From: Arthrobacter sp. ISL-5
Lineage (GTDB): Bacteria > Actinomycetota > Actinomycetes > Actinomycetales > Micrococcaceae
Reading direction: 5' to 3'
Assembly: GCF_018613835.1 (NCBI RefSeq)
Contig: NZ_JAGGPM010000023.1
Location: 141,746 to 205,745 of the forward strand
DNA length: 64,000 nucleotides
In this document: positions 22,035-30,322 of the stretch, one piece after another
Layout: every line of letters begins with the position of its first letter
Numbering within the stretch: position 1 is the stretch's first letter
Program-made: the position numbers and the translations under genes
The notes under the pieces: generated by a model
The model's input: only the letters and a program-made list of their open reading frames with translations
Database searches by the model: none
Told to the model about the DNA's origin: nothing

Positions 22035-23033
22035 ATGAGTTCGCCAGCATCCCGTCCTGTCCCTCCAGCCGCCGCCAGCCAGCTCAACCTCCGCGGCGCC
22101 GTCGATCTTTCCTCGCTCAAGCAGCGGCCCGCGCCGCCGGCGGCTGCGGCCGGAAACGGCCCCGGAAATGTTCCGGCAGGCACTCCGGCGTCCGGGCAAC
22201 CCGGCGCTGAGGGCCCCGCACTCCGGGTAGAGGTCACGGAAGCAAACTTCCAGGACCTCGTTGAGTTGTCGGCGCAGGTGCCGGTCGTGTTCGCCCTTTG
22301 GGCAGCGTATTCGCCGGAATCCGCAGGCGTGCTGGACGCGCTGGAACGGATCGTCCAGAGCTATGCCGGACGGCTGGTCCTTGGCGCCGCCGACATCGAC
22401 GCTTTCCCCCAACTGGCCCAGGCCTTCCAGGTGCAGGCCGTGCCCACCGCCGTGGCCGTGCTGAAGGGCCAGCCCGTGCCCCTGTTCCAGGGCGGAGCGG
22501 ACGAACAGCAGATCCGCGCCCTCCTTGACGAACTGCTCAAGGTGGCTGCCGCAAACGGCGTGTCCGGCAACGTGGGCGGCGCGGCGCAGGGCGAGCCCGC
22601 CCCCGCGCCCCTGCCGCCGCTGCACCAGAAGGCATTCGATGCCATCGAGGCAGGGGATTTCGCCGCTGCCGCCGCGGCCTACCGGCAGGCCCTCATCGAG
22701 ATGCCGGCTGACGCCGAGGCGAAGGCCGGACTCGCGCAGGTTGAGCTCATGGACCGCCTCCAGAAACTGTCCGGACCTGACGGCGATGCCCTCCGCCAGC
22801 TCGCGGCGGACGAACCCGACAACCTCACGGCCCAGCTGGGCGTTGCCGACCTGGACATCGCCGGCGGCCACGTGGAGGATGCCCTGAACCGGGTGGTCGG
22901 CTTCATCGGCAGGAATTTCGGTCCGGAACGTGAGACCGCCCGGATCCGCCTCCTGGAGCTCTTCGACGTCGTCGGAGCCACCGACGAGCGCGTCGCGAAG
23001 GCCCGCCAGGCTTTGGCCCGGGTGCTGTTTTAG
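22035..23033 (+). CDS. YbbN/CnoX-like thioredoxin-fold and TPR protein without CxxC
   Basis: 332 aa. After a Pro/Ala-rich N-terminus (about 1-60) comes a thioredoxin-like domain (VPVVFALWAAYSPESAGVLDALE ... AVPTAVAVLKGQPVPLFQGG) and a helical TPR-type C-terminus (AIEAGDFAAAAAAYRQALIEMPAD). The active-site CxxC is replaced by AAYS, so it cannot be a disulfide reductase. Homologous YbbN/CnoX proteins act as redox-linked chaperones handing clients to DnaK or GroEL. Start ATG 22035 follows TAGAGT by 7 nt. Its TAG overlaps the GTG of the next gene by one base. Confidence 0.83.
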   Translation: MSSPASRPVPPAAASQLNLRGAVDLSSLKQRPAPPAAAAGNGPGNVPAGTPASGQPGAEGPALRVEVTEANFQDLVELSAQVPVVFALWAAYSPESAGVLDALERIVQSYAGRLVLGAADIDAFPQLAQAFQVQAVPTAVAVLKGQPVPLFQGGADEQQIRALLDELLKVAAANGVSGNVGGAAQGEPAPAPLPPLHQKAFDAIEAGDFAAAAAAYRQALIEMPADAEAKAGLAQVELMDRLQKLSGPDGDALRQLAADEPDNLTAQLGVADLDIAGGHVEDALNRVVGFIGRNFGPERETARIRLLELFDVVGATDERVAKARQALARVLF

Positions 23034-24133
23034 TGGCAACGCCTGCGCTGTTCAGGCCCCTGGCCCTGCGGTCACTGGAACTGCAGCACCGCGGCTGGGT
23101 CTCACCCATGTGCCAGTACAGCTGCGACCCCGCCGCGCCCGGAGTGCCCAACGACTGGCACCTGATGCATCTGGGGTCGTTTGCTGCCGGGGGAGCCGCC
23201 CTCATCCTGACGGAGGCCGCGGCCGTCAACGCCGCCGGGCGCATCAGCCCGCGGGACGCCGGCCTCTACAACGATGAGCAGGCGGCGGGCTGGGAACGCA
23301 TCGTCAGCTTTGTGCACCGCCACGGCGTGGCGGACACCAAAATCGGTGCCCAGCTCGCCCACGCAGGGCGCAAGGCGTCCACCTACTGGCCGTTTTCCGG
23401 TGAAAGAGGCTCCGTGCACGTTTCCGACGGCGGCTGGGGCACCGTCGGGCCGGGCACCGCCGCCTTTGACGGCTATGCGCCGCCGGCGGCCATGACCGAA
23501 GCGGACATCCAGGGCGTCATCGCGGACTTTGCGGCCTCCGCCGCAAGGGCCGTTGACGCTGGCTTCGACACTATTGAAGTGCACGGAGCCCACGGCTACC
23601 TCCTCCACCAGTTCCAGAGCCCGCTCGTGAACGACCGCACCGATGCCTGGGGCGGAAACGCGGACGGGCGGAACAGGCTGACGCTGGCTGTTGTCGACGC
23701 CATTCGGAACGTGATCCCCGATTCCATGCCGCTGCTGCTGAGGATCTCCGCCACTGACTGGGCCGAGGGGGGAATCGGCATCGAGGACTCGGTGCACTTG
23801 GCCTCGCAGGCCGCCGGACACGGCGTTGACCTCATCGACGTTTCGAGCGGCGGAGCCGTCGCGCACCAGCGGATCCAGCCAGGGCCGGGGTACCAAACGG
23901 GATTCGCCGCACGCATCCGGCGCGAAACAGGCATCGCCACCGGGACCGTCGGGTTGCTGACATCGCCCGGCCAGGCAGAACATGTGGTTGCCACCGGCCA
24001 GGCCGACGGCGTCTTCATCGCCCGGGCCGCCCTCCGGGACCCGCACTGGTGGCTCCGGGCTGCCTTCGAACTCGGTCACGACCTGCGGTGGGCTCCCCAG
24101 TACGAGCGGGCAGTTCCGCGCCGCGCGTTCTGA
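23033..24133 (+). CDS. NADH:flavin oxidoreductase, old yellow enzyme family (YqjM-like)
   Basis: 366-aa FMN-dependent ene-reductase fold. Seen: the FMN-side cysteine in SPMCQYSCD, the AQLAHAGRKAS strand, HGAHGYLLHQFQSPLVNDRT with the substrate-binding His pair, DAWGGN, and phosphate-binding GTVGLLTSPGQAE. This set fits the thermophilic-like/YqjM class, which reduces activated C=C bonds using NAD(P)H. Physiological substrate unknown. Starts with GTG overlapping the stop of the YbbN-like gene (TAGTG). Confidence 0.9.
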   Translation: MATPALFRPLALRSLELQHRGWVSPMCQYSCDPAAPGVPNDWHLMHLGSFAAGGAALILTEAAAVNAAGRISPRDAGLYNDEQAAGWERIVSFVHRHGVADTKIGAQLAHAGRKASTYWPFSGERGSVHVSDGGWGTVGPGTAAFDGYAPPAAMTEADIQGVIADFAASAARAVDAGFDTIEVHGAHGYLLHQFQSPLVNDRTDAWGGNADGRNRLTLAVVDAIRNVIPDSMPLLLRISATDWAEGGIGIEDSVHLASQAAGHGVDLIDVSSGGAVAHQRIQPGPGYQTGFAARIRRETGIATGTVGLLTSPGQAEHVVATGQADGVFIARAALRDPHWWLRAAFELGHDLRWAPQYERAVPRRAF

Positions 24134-24223
24134 AGGGCCCGGCGTTCTGACCGCCCGCGGTCATCCCGGTTCTACTCCTTCCGGAGGATCCACATTGGAG
24201 GGCGCGCGGCTTAGGGTAAGTTC

Positions 24224-24988
24224 ATGACCCTTCCCGTTACAGCCCTGTCAATCAGGGGCCTCGCCAAGCGCTTCGGCAGCAAGATCGCCGTGGACGGAAT
24301 CAGCCTGGAGGTCCCGGCAGGTTCGTTCTTCGGAATCGTCGGCCCCAACGGTGCCGGCAAAACCACCACGCTGTCCATGGCCACGGGGCTTCTCCGGCCG
24401 GATTTCGGCACGGCGGTGGTGCATGGCGTGGACGTCTGGGCCCAGCCGCTGGAAGCCAAGAGACTGATGGGGATCCTGCCCGACGGCGTGCGCCTCTTCG
24501 ACAGGCTTAGCGGCGAACAACTTGTCACCTACGCGGGGCTGCTCCGCGGCATGGACAAGGACGTTGTGGCTTCCCGGGTGGGGGAACTGCTGGCCGCGCT
24601 TGACCTTAGCCAGGATGCCGGCACGCTCGTGGTGGACTATTCCGCCGGCATGACGAAGAAGATCGCACTCGCGTCTGCGCTGATTCATGCCCCGAAAGTC
24701 CTGGTCCTGGATGAGCCCTTCGAATCCGTGGATCCCGTCTCCGCCGCCAACATCCGGGACATCCTGGACAGATATGTGGCCACCGGCGGCACGGTGATCG
24801 TGTCGAGCCATGTCATGGACCTGGTGCAGCGGATGTGCGACCACGTGGCGGTGGTTGCGGCCGGGCGGCTCCTCGCTGCCGGGACGGTGGACCAGGTCCG
24901 TGCCGGGGCGAGCCTGGAGGAGCGCTTCGTCGAGCTGGTGGGCGGCCGGAGCCAGACAGAGGGGCTGGAATGGTTGCGCACCTTCTAA
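24224..24988 (+). CDS. ABC transporter ATP-binding protein
   Basis: 254-aa nucleotide-binding subunit. Walker A GPNGAGKTT (about residues 43-51), an unusual signature YSAGMTKKIALA in place of LSGGQ, Walker B VLVLDEPFESVDP and the H-loop VSSHVMD. Belongs to the two-gene exporter type whose permease is the next gene, overlapping by 19 nt. TAGGGT lies 6 nt before the ATG, a leaderless-type promoter. The substrate is unknown. Confidence 0.92.
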   Translation: MTLPVTALSIRGLAKRFGSKIAVDGISLEVPAGSFFGIVGPNGAGKTTTLSMATGLLRPDFGTAVVHGVDVWAQPLEAKRLMGILPDGVRLFDRLSGEQLVTYAGLLRGMDKDVVASRVGELLAALDLSQDAGTLVVDYSAGMTKKIALASALIHAPKVLVLDEPFESVDPVSAANIRDILDRYVATGGTVIVSSHVMDLVQRMCDHVAVVAAGRLLAAGTVDQVRAGASLEERFVELVGGRSQTEGLEWLRTF

Positions 24989-26541
24989 GGCTGAAGCTGA
25001 CGCTGCTGAGGAACGGCCTGCGGCGGAGTCCCTGGCAGCTGGTGGGTCTGGCAATCGGCGGGCTCTATGCGCTGGGGATCGTCGGCCTGTGTGTCACGGC
25101 GCTGCTCTTACTCCGGCAGCAGGATGCCGGCCTGGCCCAGACCGTCGTGGTGCTTAGCGGTTCCGCAGCCGTGCTCGGTTGGGGGATTGTGCCGGTGGTT
25201 GCCTCCGCAGCGGACATGACGCTGGACCCGGCCCGGTTCACCACGGCGGCCGTCCCCATGCCGCAGCTCCTGGCCGGACTGGCCCTGGGCGGCCTCATCG
25301 GAATTCCCGGGCTGGCCACCGTCATTGTGGCGCTGGCAACAGTAGGCACCTGGTCACGCGGCATCCTTCCCGCCGCCGGCGCCCTGGTGGGGGCCGTCCT
25401 GGGCGTGCTGAGCTGCGTCGTGCTGTCCAAGGTGGTCACCACCGCCACGGCGAGCCTGGCGGCCTCCCGGCGCTTCAAGGATGTCAGCGGAACGGCGTTC
25501 ATGGTGCCGCTCGTCCTGCTCGGCCCGATTATGGCAGGAATCTTCCAGGGCGCGTCCGGTTCGGGCGCCTTTCTGACCGACCTTGCCCGGAGCCTGTCCT
25601 GGACGCCCTTGGGCGCGGCATGGTCGCTGGGCGGCGACCTCGCGTCGGGGTATGCGGGCCACGCGGTGCTCAAGCTGCTCATCGCCGCCGTCACGCTGGC
25701 CGGCCTGGCCTGGTGCTGGAAGCTTCTGCTCGAGAGGGCCCTGGTGACTCCGCCCTACGCGGGAAGCAGCCGCAGGAAGGGCGGGCGGATGGGACTTTTC
25801 TCGCTGTTGCCGGCCACTCCGGTCGGTGCCATCACGGCCCGTTCCCTGACCTACTGGTTCCGCGATCCCCGGTACTCCGGATCGCTCGTCGTCATTCCGC
25901 TGCTGCCGGTGGTGCTCGCGTTCCAGGGCAGCCAGACGAACGACTTTGGCGTCCTGCTGATCGTCGGGCCCCTGACCGCCTTTCTGCTGGCGTGGTCCAT
26001 TTCGTCCGATGTGTCCTACGACAACACGGCATTTGCACTGCACCTGGCCGCCGGGGTGCGCGGCGTCCACGACCGGCTCGGGCGGGCCCTGGCGTGCCTG
26101 GCCTTCGCATTGCCCGCCGTGCTGATCCTGGCGACCGTGCCGTTCTTCATCACCGGGGACTGGGACAAGCTGCCCGGCATACTGGGGCTGTCGGTCGGAG
26201 TCCTGCTCACGGGGCTGGGACTGGCATCCGTGGTGTCCGCCCGTTACACCGTGGCCGTCCCGCTTCCCGGTGACAGCCCGTTCAAGAAGCCGCCCGGCAA
26301 CGTCGCGCAGACCCTGGCCGTCCAGTTCGGCGGAATGGGGGTCCTCATGGTGCTTATCCTTCCCGAGTCCGCACTGCTGATCGCCCAGCTCCTGACGGGG
26401 GAACAGGCGTTTGGCTGGATCAATCTCGCGCTCGGTCCGCTGCTTGGATCCGTGCTCTTCCTGGCCGGAGTGAGGGTCGGCGGGCGCTGGCTGGACGCCC
26501 GCGGACCGGAACTCCTGGCACAGCTGACCGTGAACCGGTAA
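24970..26541 (+). CDS. ABC transporter membrane protein
   Basis: 523-aa polytopic protein with about twelve hydrophobic segments, partner of the ATP-binding protein encoded just upstream. The start ATG 24970 (MVAHLLRLKLTLLRNGLRR) lies within the last 19 nt of that gene. The frame is open upstream to 24835 but that part is only the shadow of the ATPase gene. No substrate-binding protein is encoded nearby, so export is more likely than import. Confidence 0.88.
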   Translation: MVAHLLRLKLTLLRNGLRRSPWQLVGLAIGGLYALGIVGLCVTALLLLRQQDAGLAQTVVVLSGSAAVLGWGIVPVVASAADMTLDPARFTTAAVPMPQLLAGLALGGLIGIPGLATVIVALATVGTWSRGILPAAGALVGAVLGVLSCVVLSKVVTTATASLAASRRFKDVSGTAFMVPLVLLGPIMAGIFQGASGSGAFLTDLARSLSWTPLGAAWSLGGDLASGYAGHAVLKLLIAAVTLAGLAWCWKLLLERALVTPPYAGSSRRKGGRMGLFSLLPATPVGAITARSLTYWFRDPRYSGSLVVIPLLPVVLAFQGSQTNDFGVLLIVGPLTAFLLAWSISSDVSYDNTAFALHLAAGVRGVHDRLGRALACLAFALPAVLILATVPFFITGDWDKLPGILGLSVGVLLTGLGLASVVSARYTVAVPLPGDSPFKKPPGNVAQTLAVQFGGMGVLMVLILPESALLIAQLLTGEQAFGWINLALGPLLGSVLFLAGVRVGGRWLDARGPELLAQLTVNR

Positions 26542-26619
26542 GAGTCCCTGCCAGGGCGGTCCGGACCGTGATTGACTAGGCACGTACCGCGCAACAGGGA
26601 CAAGGAAAGGCCGTGAACC

Positions 26620-27402
26620 ATGGAGGTCGTCATCCTTCCGGGCATCCGCCAGATCGCCTCCCTGGCGGCGGATGCGGTTGAAAGCCTGCTGCGGAACAAG
26701 CCCGGTGCCGTGCTGGGACTCGCCACGGGATCGTCGCCCCTTCCCGTCTACGAGGAACTGGTCCGGCGCCACGAACGGGCCGGCCTGGATTTCAGCAGGG
26801 CGTACGGATTTACCCTGGACGAGTACGTAGGGCTGGAGCCTGGCCACCCCGAGTCATACCGCGAGGTTATCCGCCGCGACTTCACGAGCCGCGTCAACTT
26901 TGACCCGGAAAACATCCTCGGACCCGACGGCAATGCCGAGGACATTCCCGCCGCCTGCCGGGCGTACGAGGAAGCCATCCGGGCGCGCGGCGGTGTGGAC
27001 CTGCAGCTTCTGGGCCTCGGCACGGACGGGCACATCGGCTTCAACGAGCCTGGGTCCTCCCTCGCGTCGCGCACGCGCATCAAGTCGCTCATCGAACAGA
27101 CACGCCGGGACAACGCGCGTTTTTTCCGCAGCCTCGATGAGGTGCCCCATCATGTGGTGACGCAGGGGCTGGGCACCATCCTGGACTCGCGCCATGCGGT
27201 CCTCGTGGCCACCGGCGCCCAAAAGGCGCAGGCTGTCCATGATCTTGTGGAGGGGCCCCTGGCCGCGATTTGCCCGGCATCGGTCCTTCAGCTTCATCCC
27301 CATGCCAGCATCCTCGTGGACGAAGCCGCGGCGTCGTCACTGAAGCTCGCCGATTACTACCGCCACACGTATGACCACAAGCCGGGCTGGCAGGGCCTGT
27401 AG
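26620..27402 (+). CDS. nagB: Glucosamine-6-phosphate deaminase
   Basis: NagB converts glucosamine-6-P to fructose-6-P and ammonia. 260 aa, family length. Seen: LGLATGSSPLPVYEEL (phosphate binding), FTLDEYVGLEPGHPESY with the catalytic Asp, LLGLGTDGHIGFNEPGSS with the active-site Asp/His/Glu, and the C-terminal DEAAASSLKLADYYR. A Shine-Dalgarno (aaggaaagg) lies upstream. It stands alone, with no nagA or nag transporter adjacent in the window. Confidence 0.96.
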   Translation: MEVVILPGIRQIASLAADAVESLLRNKPGAVLGLATGSSPLPVYEELVRRHERAGLDFSRAYGFTLDEYVGLEPGHPESYREVIRRDFTSRVNFDPENILGPDGNAEDIPAACRAYEEAIRARGGVDLQLLGLGTDGHIGFNEPGSSLASRTRIKSLIEQTRRDNARFFRSLDEVPHHVVTQGLGTILDSRHAVLVATGAQKAQAVHDLVEGPLAAICPASVLQLHPHASILVDEAAASSLKLADYYRHTYDHKPGWQGL

Positions 27403-27485
27403 CGCCCAGGGCCGCGGCCGGACGAGCCACTCCGACCCGTCCCGGCGTCCGGTGCCCGCCGCCCGGAACAGCTAAGATGGATGGC

Positions 27486-27818
27486 ATGACTAGCATGACG
27501 GATCCTCTCGACAACGACCCCATGCGTGAGCTTTCCGGAGCCGGATCGTCCACCGCAACCATTGAGCGCGAGGAACTGCGCCAGGAAGTGGAGCCCGGGG
27601 ACCGCGATCGCTTTTCGCACTACGTCCGCAAGGAAAAGATCATGGAGTCCGCACTCTCCGGCGAGCCGGTCATTGCGCTGTGCGGCAAGGTCTGGACACC
27701 GGGGCGGGATCCCCAGAAGTTCCCCGTTTGCCCCATGTGCAAAGAGGTCTATGACGGCCTGCGGCCCGGAAATGACGGCGGCAAGGGGTCCGGCGGGGAC
27801 TCAGGCAACAACAAGTAG
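27486..27818 (+). CDS. DUF3039 family protein
   Basis: 110 aa of the actinobacterial DUF3039 family: a central HYVRKEKIMESALSGEPVIALCGKVWTPGRDP segment and the CPMC pair (VCPMCKEVYDGL), which with the other Cys suggests a metal site, then a Gly/Asn/Ser-rich tail. Start ATG 27486 is favoured because TAAGAT (27473-27478) is 7 nt upstream, a leaderless arrangement; ATG 27477 is in frame but overlaps that box. The stop shares a base with the helicase start. Function unknown. Confidence 0.83.
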   Translation: MTSMTDPLDNDPMRELSGAGSSTATIEREELRQEVEPGDRDRFSHYVRKEKIMESALSGEPVIALCGKVWTPGRDPQKFPVCPMCKEVYDGLRPGNDGGKGSGGDSGNNK

Positions 27819-29596
27819 TGACGGAGACACTCTTCGGCGGACCCACCCTGCCTCCGGCTTATCCGGAACGTGCAGCCTGGGGAACCGCCCCGAAGCTGCG
27901 CGCCTGGCAGCAGGAGGCCCTGGACCGTTACTTCAGCACCGGGCCACGCGACTTCATGGCCGTCGCGACGCCCGGCGCCGGCAAGACCACCTTTGCGCTG
28001 CGGGTGGCGTCCATGCTCATCGAGGCCGGCACGGTCAACCGGGTGACGATCGTCGCCCCGACCGACCACCTCAAGCGGCAATGGGCGGACGCCGCGGCGC
28101 GTGTGGGCATCGCCATTGATCCGAACTTCAAGAATTCCGACGGCCAGCACGGGCGCGGGTTCATCGGCGTCGCGGTGACGTATGCGCAGGTGGCCAGCAA
28201 GCCGATGCTGCACCGGGCCAAGACCGAAGCCGCACGCACGCTGGTGATTCTCGATGAAATCCACCACGGCGGCGAGGCGTTGTCGTGGGGCGACGGACTC
28301 CGCGAGGCATTCGATCCGGCTGCCCGGCGGCTGTCCCTGACGGGTACGCCGTTCCGCTCTGACACCTCGCCCATCCCGTTCGTGGAGTACGCGGAGGACA
28401 GGGACGGCATCAGGCGTTCCAAGGCGGATTACACGTACGGCTACGGCAGCGCCCTGCGGGACCATGTGGTGCGGCCCGTCATGTTCATGGCGTATTCGGG
28501 GCAGATGCGCTGGCGCACCAGCGGCGGCGAGGAGATGGCCGCTTCCCTCGGTGAGGCGGCAGTCACCAAGGACGTCACCTCCCAGGCGTGGCGGACAGCC
28601 CTGAACCCCACGGGCGAATGGATTCCCGCGGTGCTGGCCGGTGCGGACAAACGCCTCAGCGAAGTCCGGCGCTCCGTTCCCGACGCCGGAGGCCTGGTGA
28701 TCGCAACGGACCACGACGACGCCAGGGCGTACGCGGGGCAGCTGAAGAGGATCACCGGTGAGTCACCCACGCTGATCCTTTCCGATGATGCCAAGGCCTC
28801 AAGCAAGATCGAGGAATTCACGGCCAGCGACAAGCGCTGGATGGTAGCCGTCCGCATGGTGTCCGAAGGCGTGGACGTTCCGCGGCTGTCCGTCGGTGTG
28901 TACGCGACGTCGACGTCCACGCCGCTGTTCTTCGCCCAGGCCGTGGGGCGCTTTGTGCGTGCCCGGAAGCGGGGCGAGACGGCGTCGGTGTTCCTGCCCT
29001 CGGTTCCCCAGCTGATGGCGCTGGCCAACTCCATGGAAGCCGAGCGCGACCACGCGCTGGACCGGCCGGAGAACGAGGACGGAGACGGCCTCTTCAATCC
29101 GGAAGACTCGCTGATGGACGAAGCCAACCGGGAGGACAAGGCCTCGGACAGCCTGACCAAGGGCAAGTTCGAGGCGTTGGATTCCCAGGCGTCCTTCGAC
29201 CGTGTGCTGTTCGACGGCGGCGAGTTCGGCACCGGCGGTGACATCGGTTCGGAGGACGAACTGGACTTCCTCGGCATTCCGGGCCTCCTGGACGCGGAGC
29301 AGGTGGGCACCCTGCTGCGGCAGCGCCAGCACGAGCAGCAGAGCCGCAAGAAACGCCTGGCACCGGCGGCTGCGCCTGCTGCCCCGGCAGTCCCGGACCA
29401 CCGGATGCTGATGGACCTGCGCAACGAGCTGGCCAAGAACGTGGCCGCATGGTCGGCGCGCACGGGGACGCCGCACGGCGTGGTGCACACGAAACTGCGG
29501 ACCGTCTGCGGCGGGCCCCCGGTGGCGCAGGCGAACGAAGAGCAGCTCCAGTCCCGGCTGAAGAAGCTCCAGGACTGGTTCGTCGGCCGGAAGTAG
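27818..29596 (+). CDS. DEAD/DEAH-box helicase (superfamily 2)
   Basis: 592-aa SF2 helicase. Domain 1: Q-like RAWQQEALDRY, Walker A ATPGAGKTTFAL, motif Ia VAPTDHLKRQW, DEIH box in VILDEIHHGG, motif III SLTGTPFRSD. Domain 2: VSEGVDVPRLSVGVYAT and QAVGRFVRARKRGE (motif VI). A C-terminal region of about 200 residues is Asp/Glu-rich and uncharacterised. It starts with GTG overlapping the DUF3039 stop by one base. Substrate (DNA or RNA) is not evident; the layout resembles XPB/RadD-like repair helicases. Confidence 0.9.
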   Translation: MTETLFGGPTLPPAYPERAAWGTAPKLRAWQQEALDRYFSTGPRDFMAVATPGAGKTTFALRVASMLIEAGTVNRVTIVAPTDHLKRQWADAAARVGIAIDPNFKNSDGQHGRGFIGVAVTYAQVASKPMLHRAKTEAARTLVILDEIHHGGEALSWGDGLREAFDPAARRLSLTGTPFRSDTSPIPFVEYAEDRDGIRRSKADYTYGYGSALRDHVVRPVMFMAYSGQMRWRTSGGEEMAASLGEAAVTKDVTSQAWRTALNPTGEWIPAVLAGADKRLSEVRRSVPDAGGLVIATDHDDARAYAGQLKRITGESPTLILSDDAKASSKIEEFTASDKRWMVAVRMVSEGVDVPRLSVGVYATSTSTPLFFAQAVGRFVRARKRGETASVFLPSVPQLMALANSMEAERDHALDRPENEDGDGLFNPEDSLMDEANREDKASDSLTKGKFEALDSQASFDRVLFDGGEFGTGGDIGSEDELDFLGIPGLLDAEQVGTLLRQRQHEQQSRKKRLAPAAAPAAPAVPDHRMLMDLRNELAKNVAAWSARTGTPHGVVHTKLRTVCGGPPVAQANEEQLQSRLKKLQDWFVGRK

Positions 29597-29616
29597 GCCG
29601 GAAGAGATTTCAGGAC

Positions 29617-29655
29617 AGGAAAGGCGGGGCCGCCTCAGACGGCCCCGCCTTTCCT
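29617..29655. terminator. Bidirectional hairpin terminator
   Basis: Perfect 15-bp stem (aggaaaggcggggcc at 29617-29631 with its complement at 29641-29655) and a 9-nt loop, between the convergent helicase and pncA genes. Confidence 0.85.
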
Positions 29656-29686
29656 GCTGCCTGCGTTCCCGCTGCCAGGGGGGCGG

Positions 29687-30322
29687 CTACTCGAGGTCGA
29701 CGCCGCCCAGTTCCATTTCGGCATACGTGTCGTCAAGGTTTTCGGCTATGCCGGCCGTCAGCCGCTTGATCACGGTGACGGAGTAGCCGGCCTGCACAGC
29801 GTCCAGGGACGTTGCCATGACGCAGTGGTCGGTAGCGAGCCCGACCACCACGACGTCCTCCACGTCATGGCTCTGGAGCCAGTCATCCAGCCCGATGGAG
29901 TCTTCATCGGGAGCGTACTCCGGGTCTACGGCCGAGGGCAGGGCACCGGGCTTCCGGTCCCCGGTGGGGACGGCGTCGTCGGGGGCCAGCAGTCCTTCGA
30001 ATCCGGAGTAGGCGGCGGTGTGGAGGCCCTTGTGGAAGTAGGCCTGGATGTGCTCGGTGTCGAGGTCCGGATGCAGCTCGGCCCCCTGCGACCCGGCGAC
30101 GCAGTGCGGCGGCCAGCTGTCCTTGAAGTCCGGAGTCTCCGAGAAGTGGGCGCCGGGATCGATGTGCCAGTCCTGGGTGGCCACGATGTGGTCGAACTGC
30201 CCGTGGTGCGCCTCGACGTACTCGCTGATTGCGCCCGCCACCGCCGCACCGCCCTCGACCGGCAGCGCGCCGCCTTCGCAGAAGTCGTTCTGGACGTCGA
30301 CAATGATCAGTGCACGTGACAT
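29687..30322 (-). CDS. pncA: Nicotinamidase
   Basis: PncA hydrolyses nicotinamide to nicotinate in NAD salvage. 211 aa. The catalytic triad is visible as D9 in IIVDVQNDF, K in YFHKGLH and C in GLATDHCV; metal-binding QDWHIDPGAHF is present. The ATG overlaps the stop of pncB by one base (TGATG), so pncB-pncA is one unit supplying the Preiss-Handler route. Confidence 0.96.
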   Translation of the reverse strand: MSRALIIVDVQNDFCEGGALPVEGGAAVAGAISEYVEAHHGQFDHIVATQDWHIDPGAHFSETPDFKDSWPPHCVAGSQGAELHPDLDTEHIQAYFHKGLHTAAYSGFEGLLAPDDAVPTGDRKPGALPSAVDPEYAPDEDSIGLDDWLQSHDVEDVVVVGLATDHCVMATSLDAVQAGYSVTVIKRLTAGIAENLDDTYAEMELGGVDLE

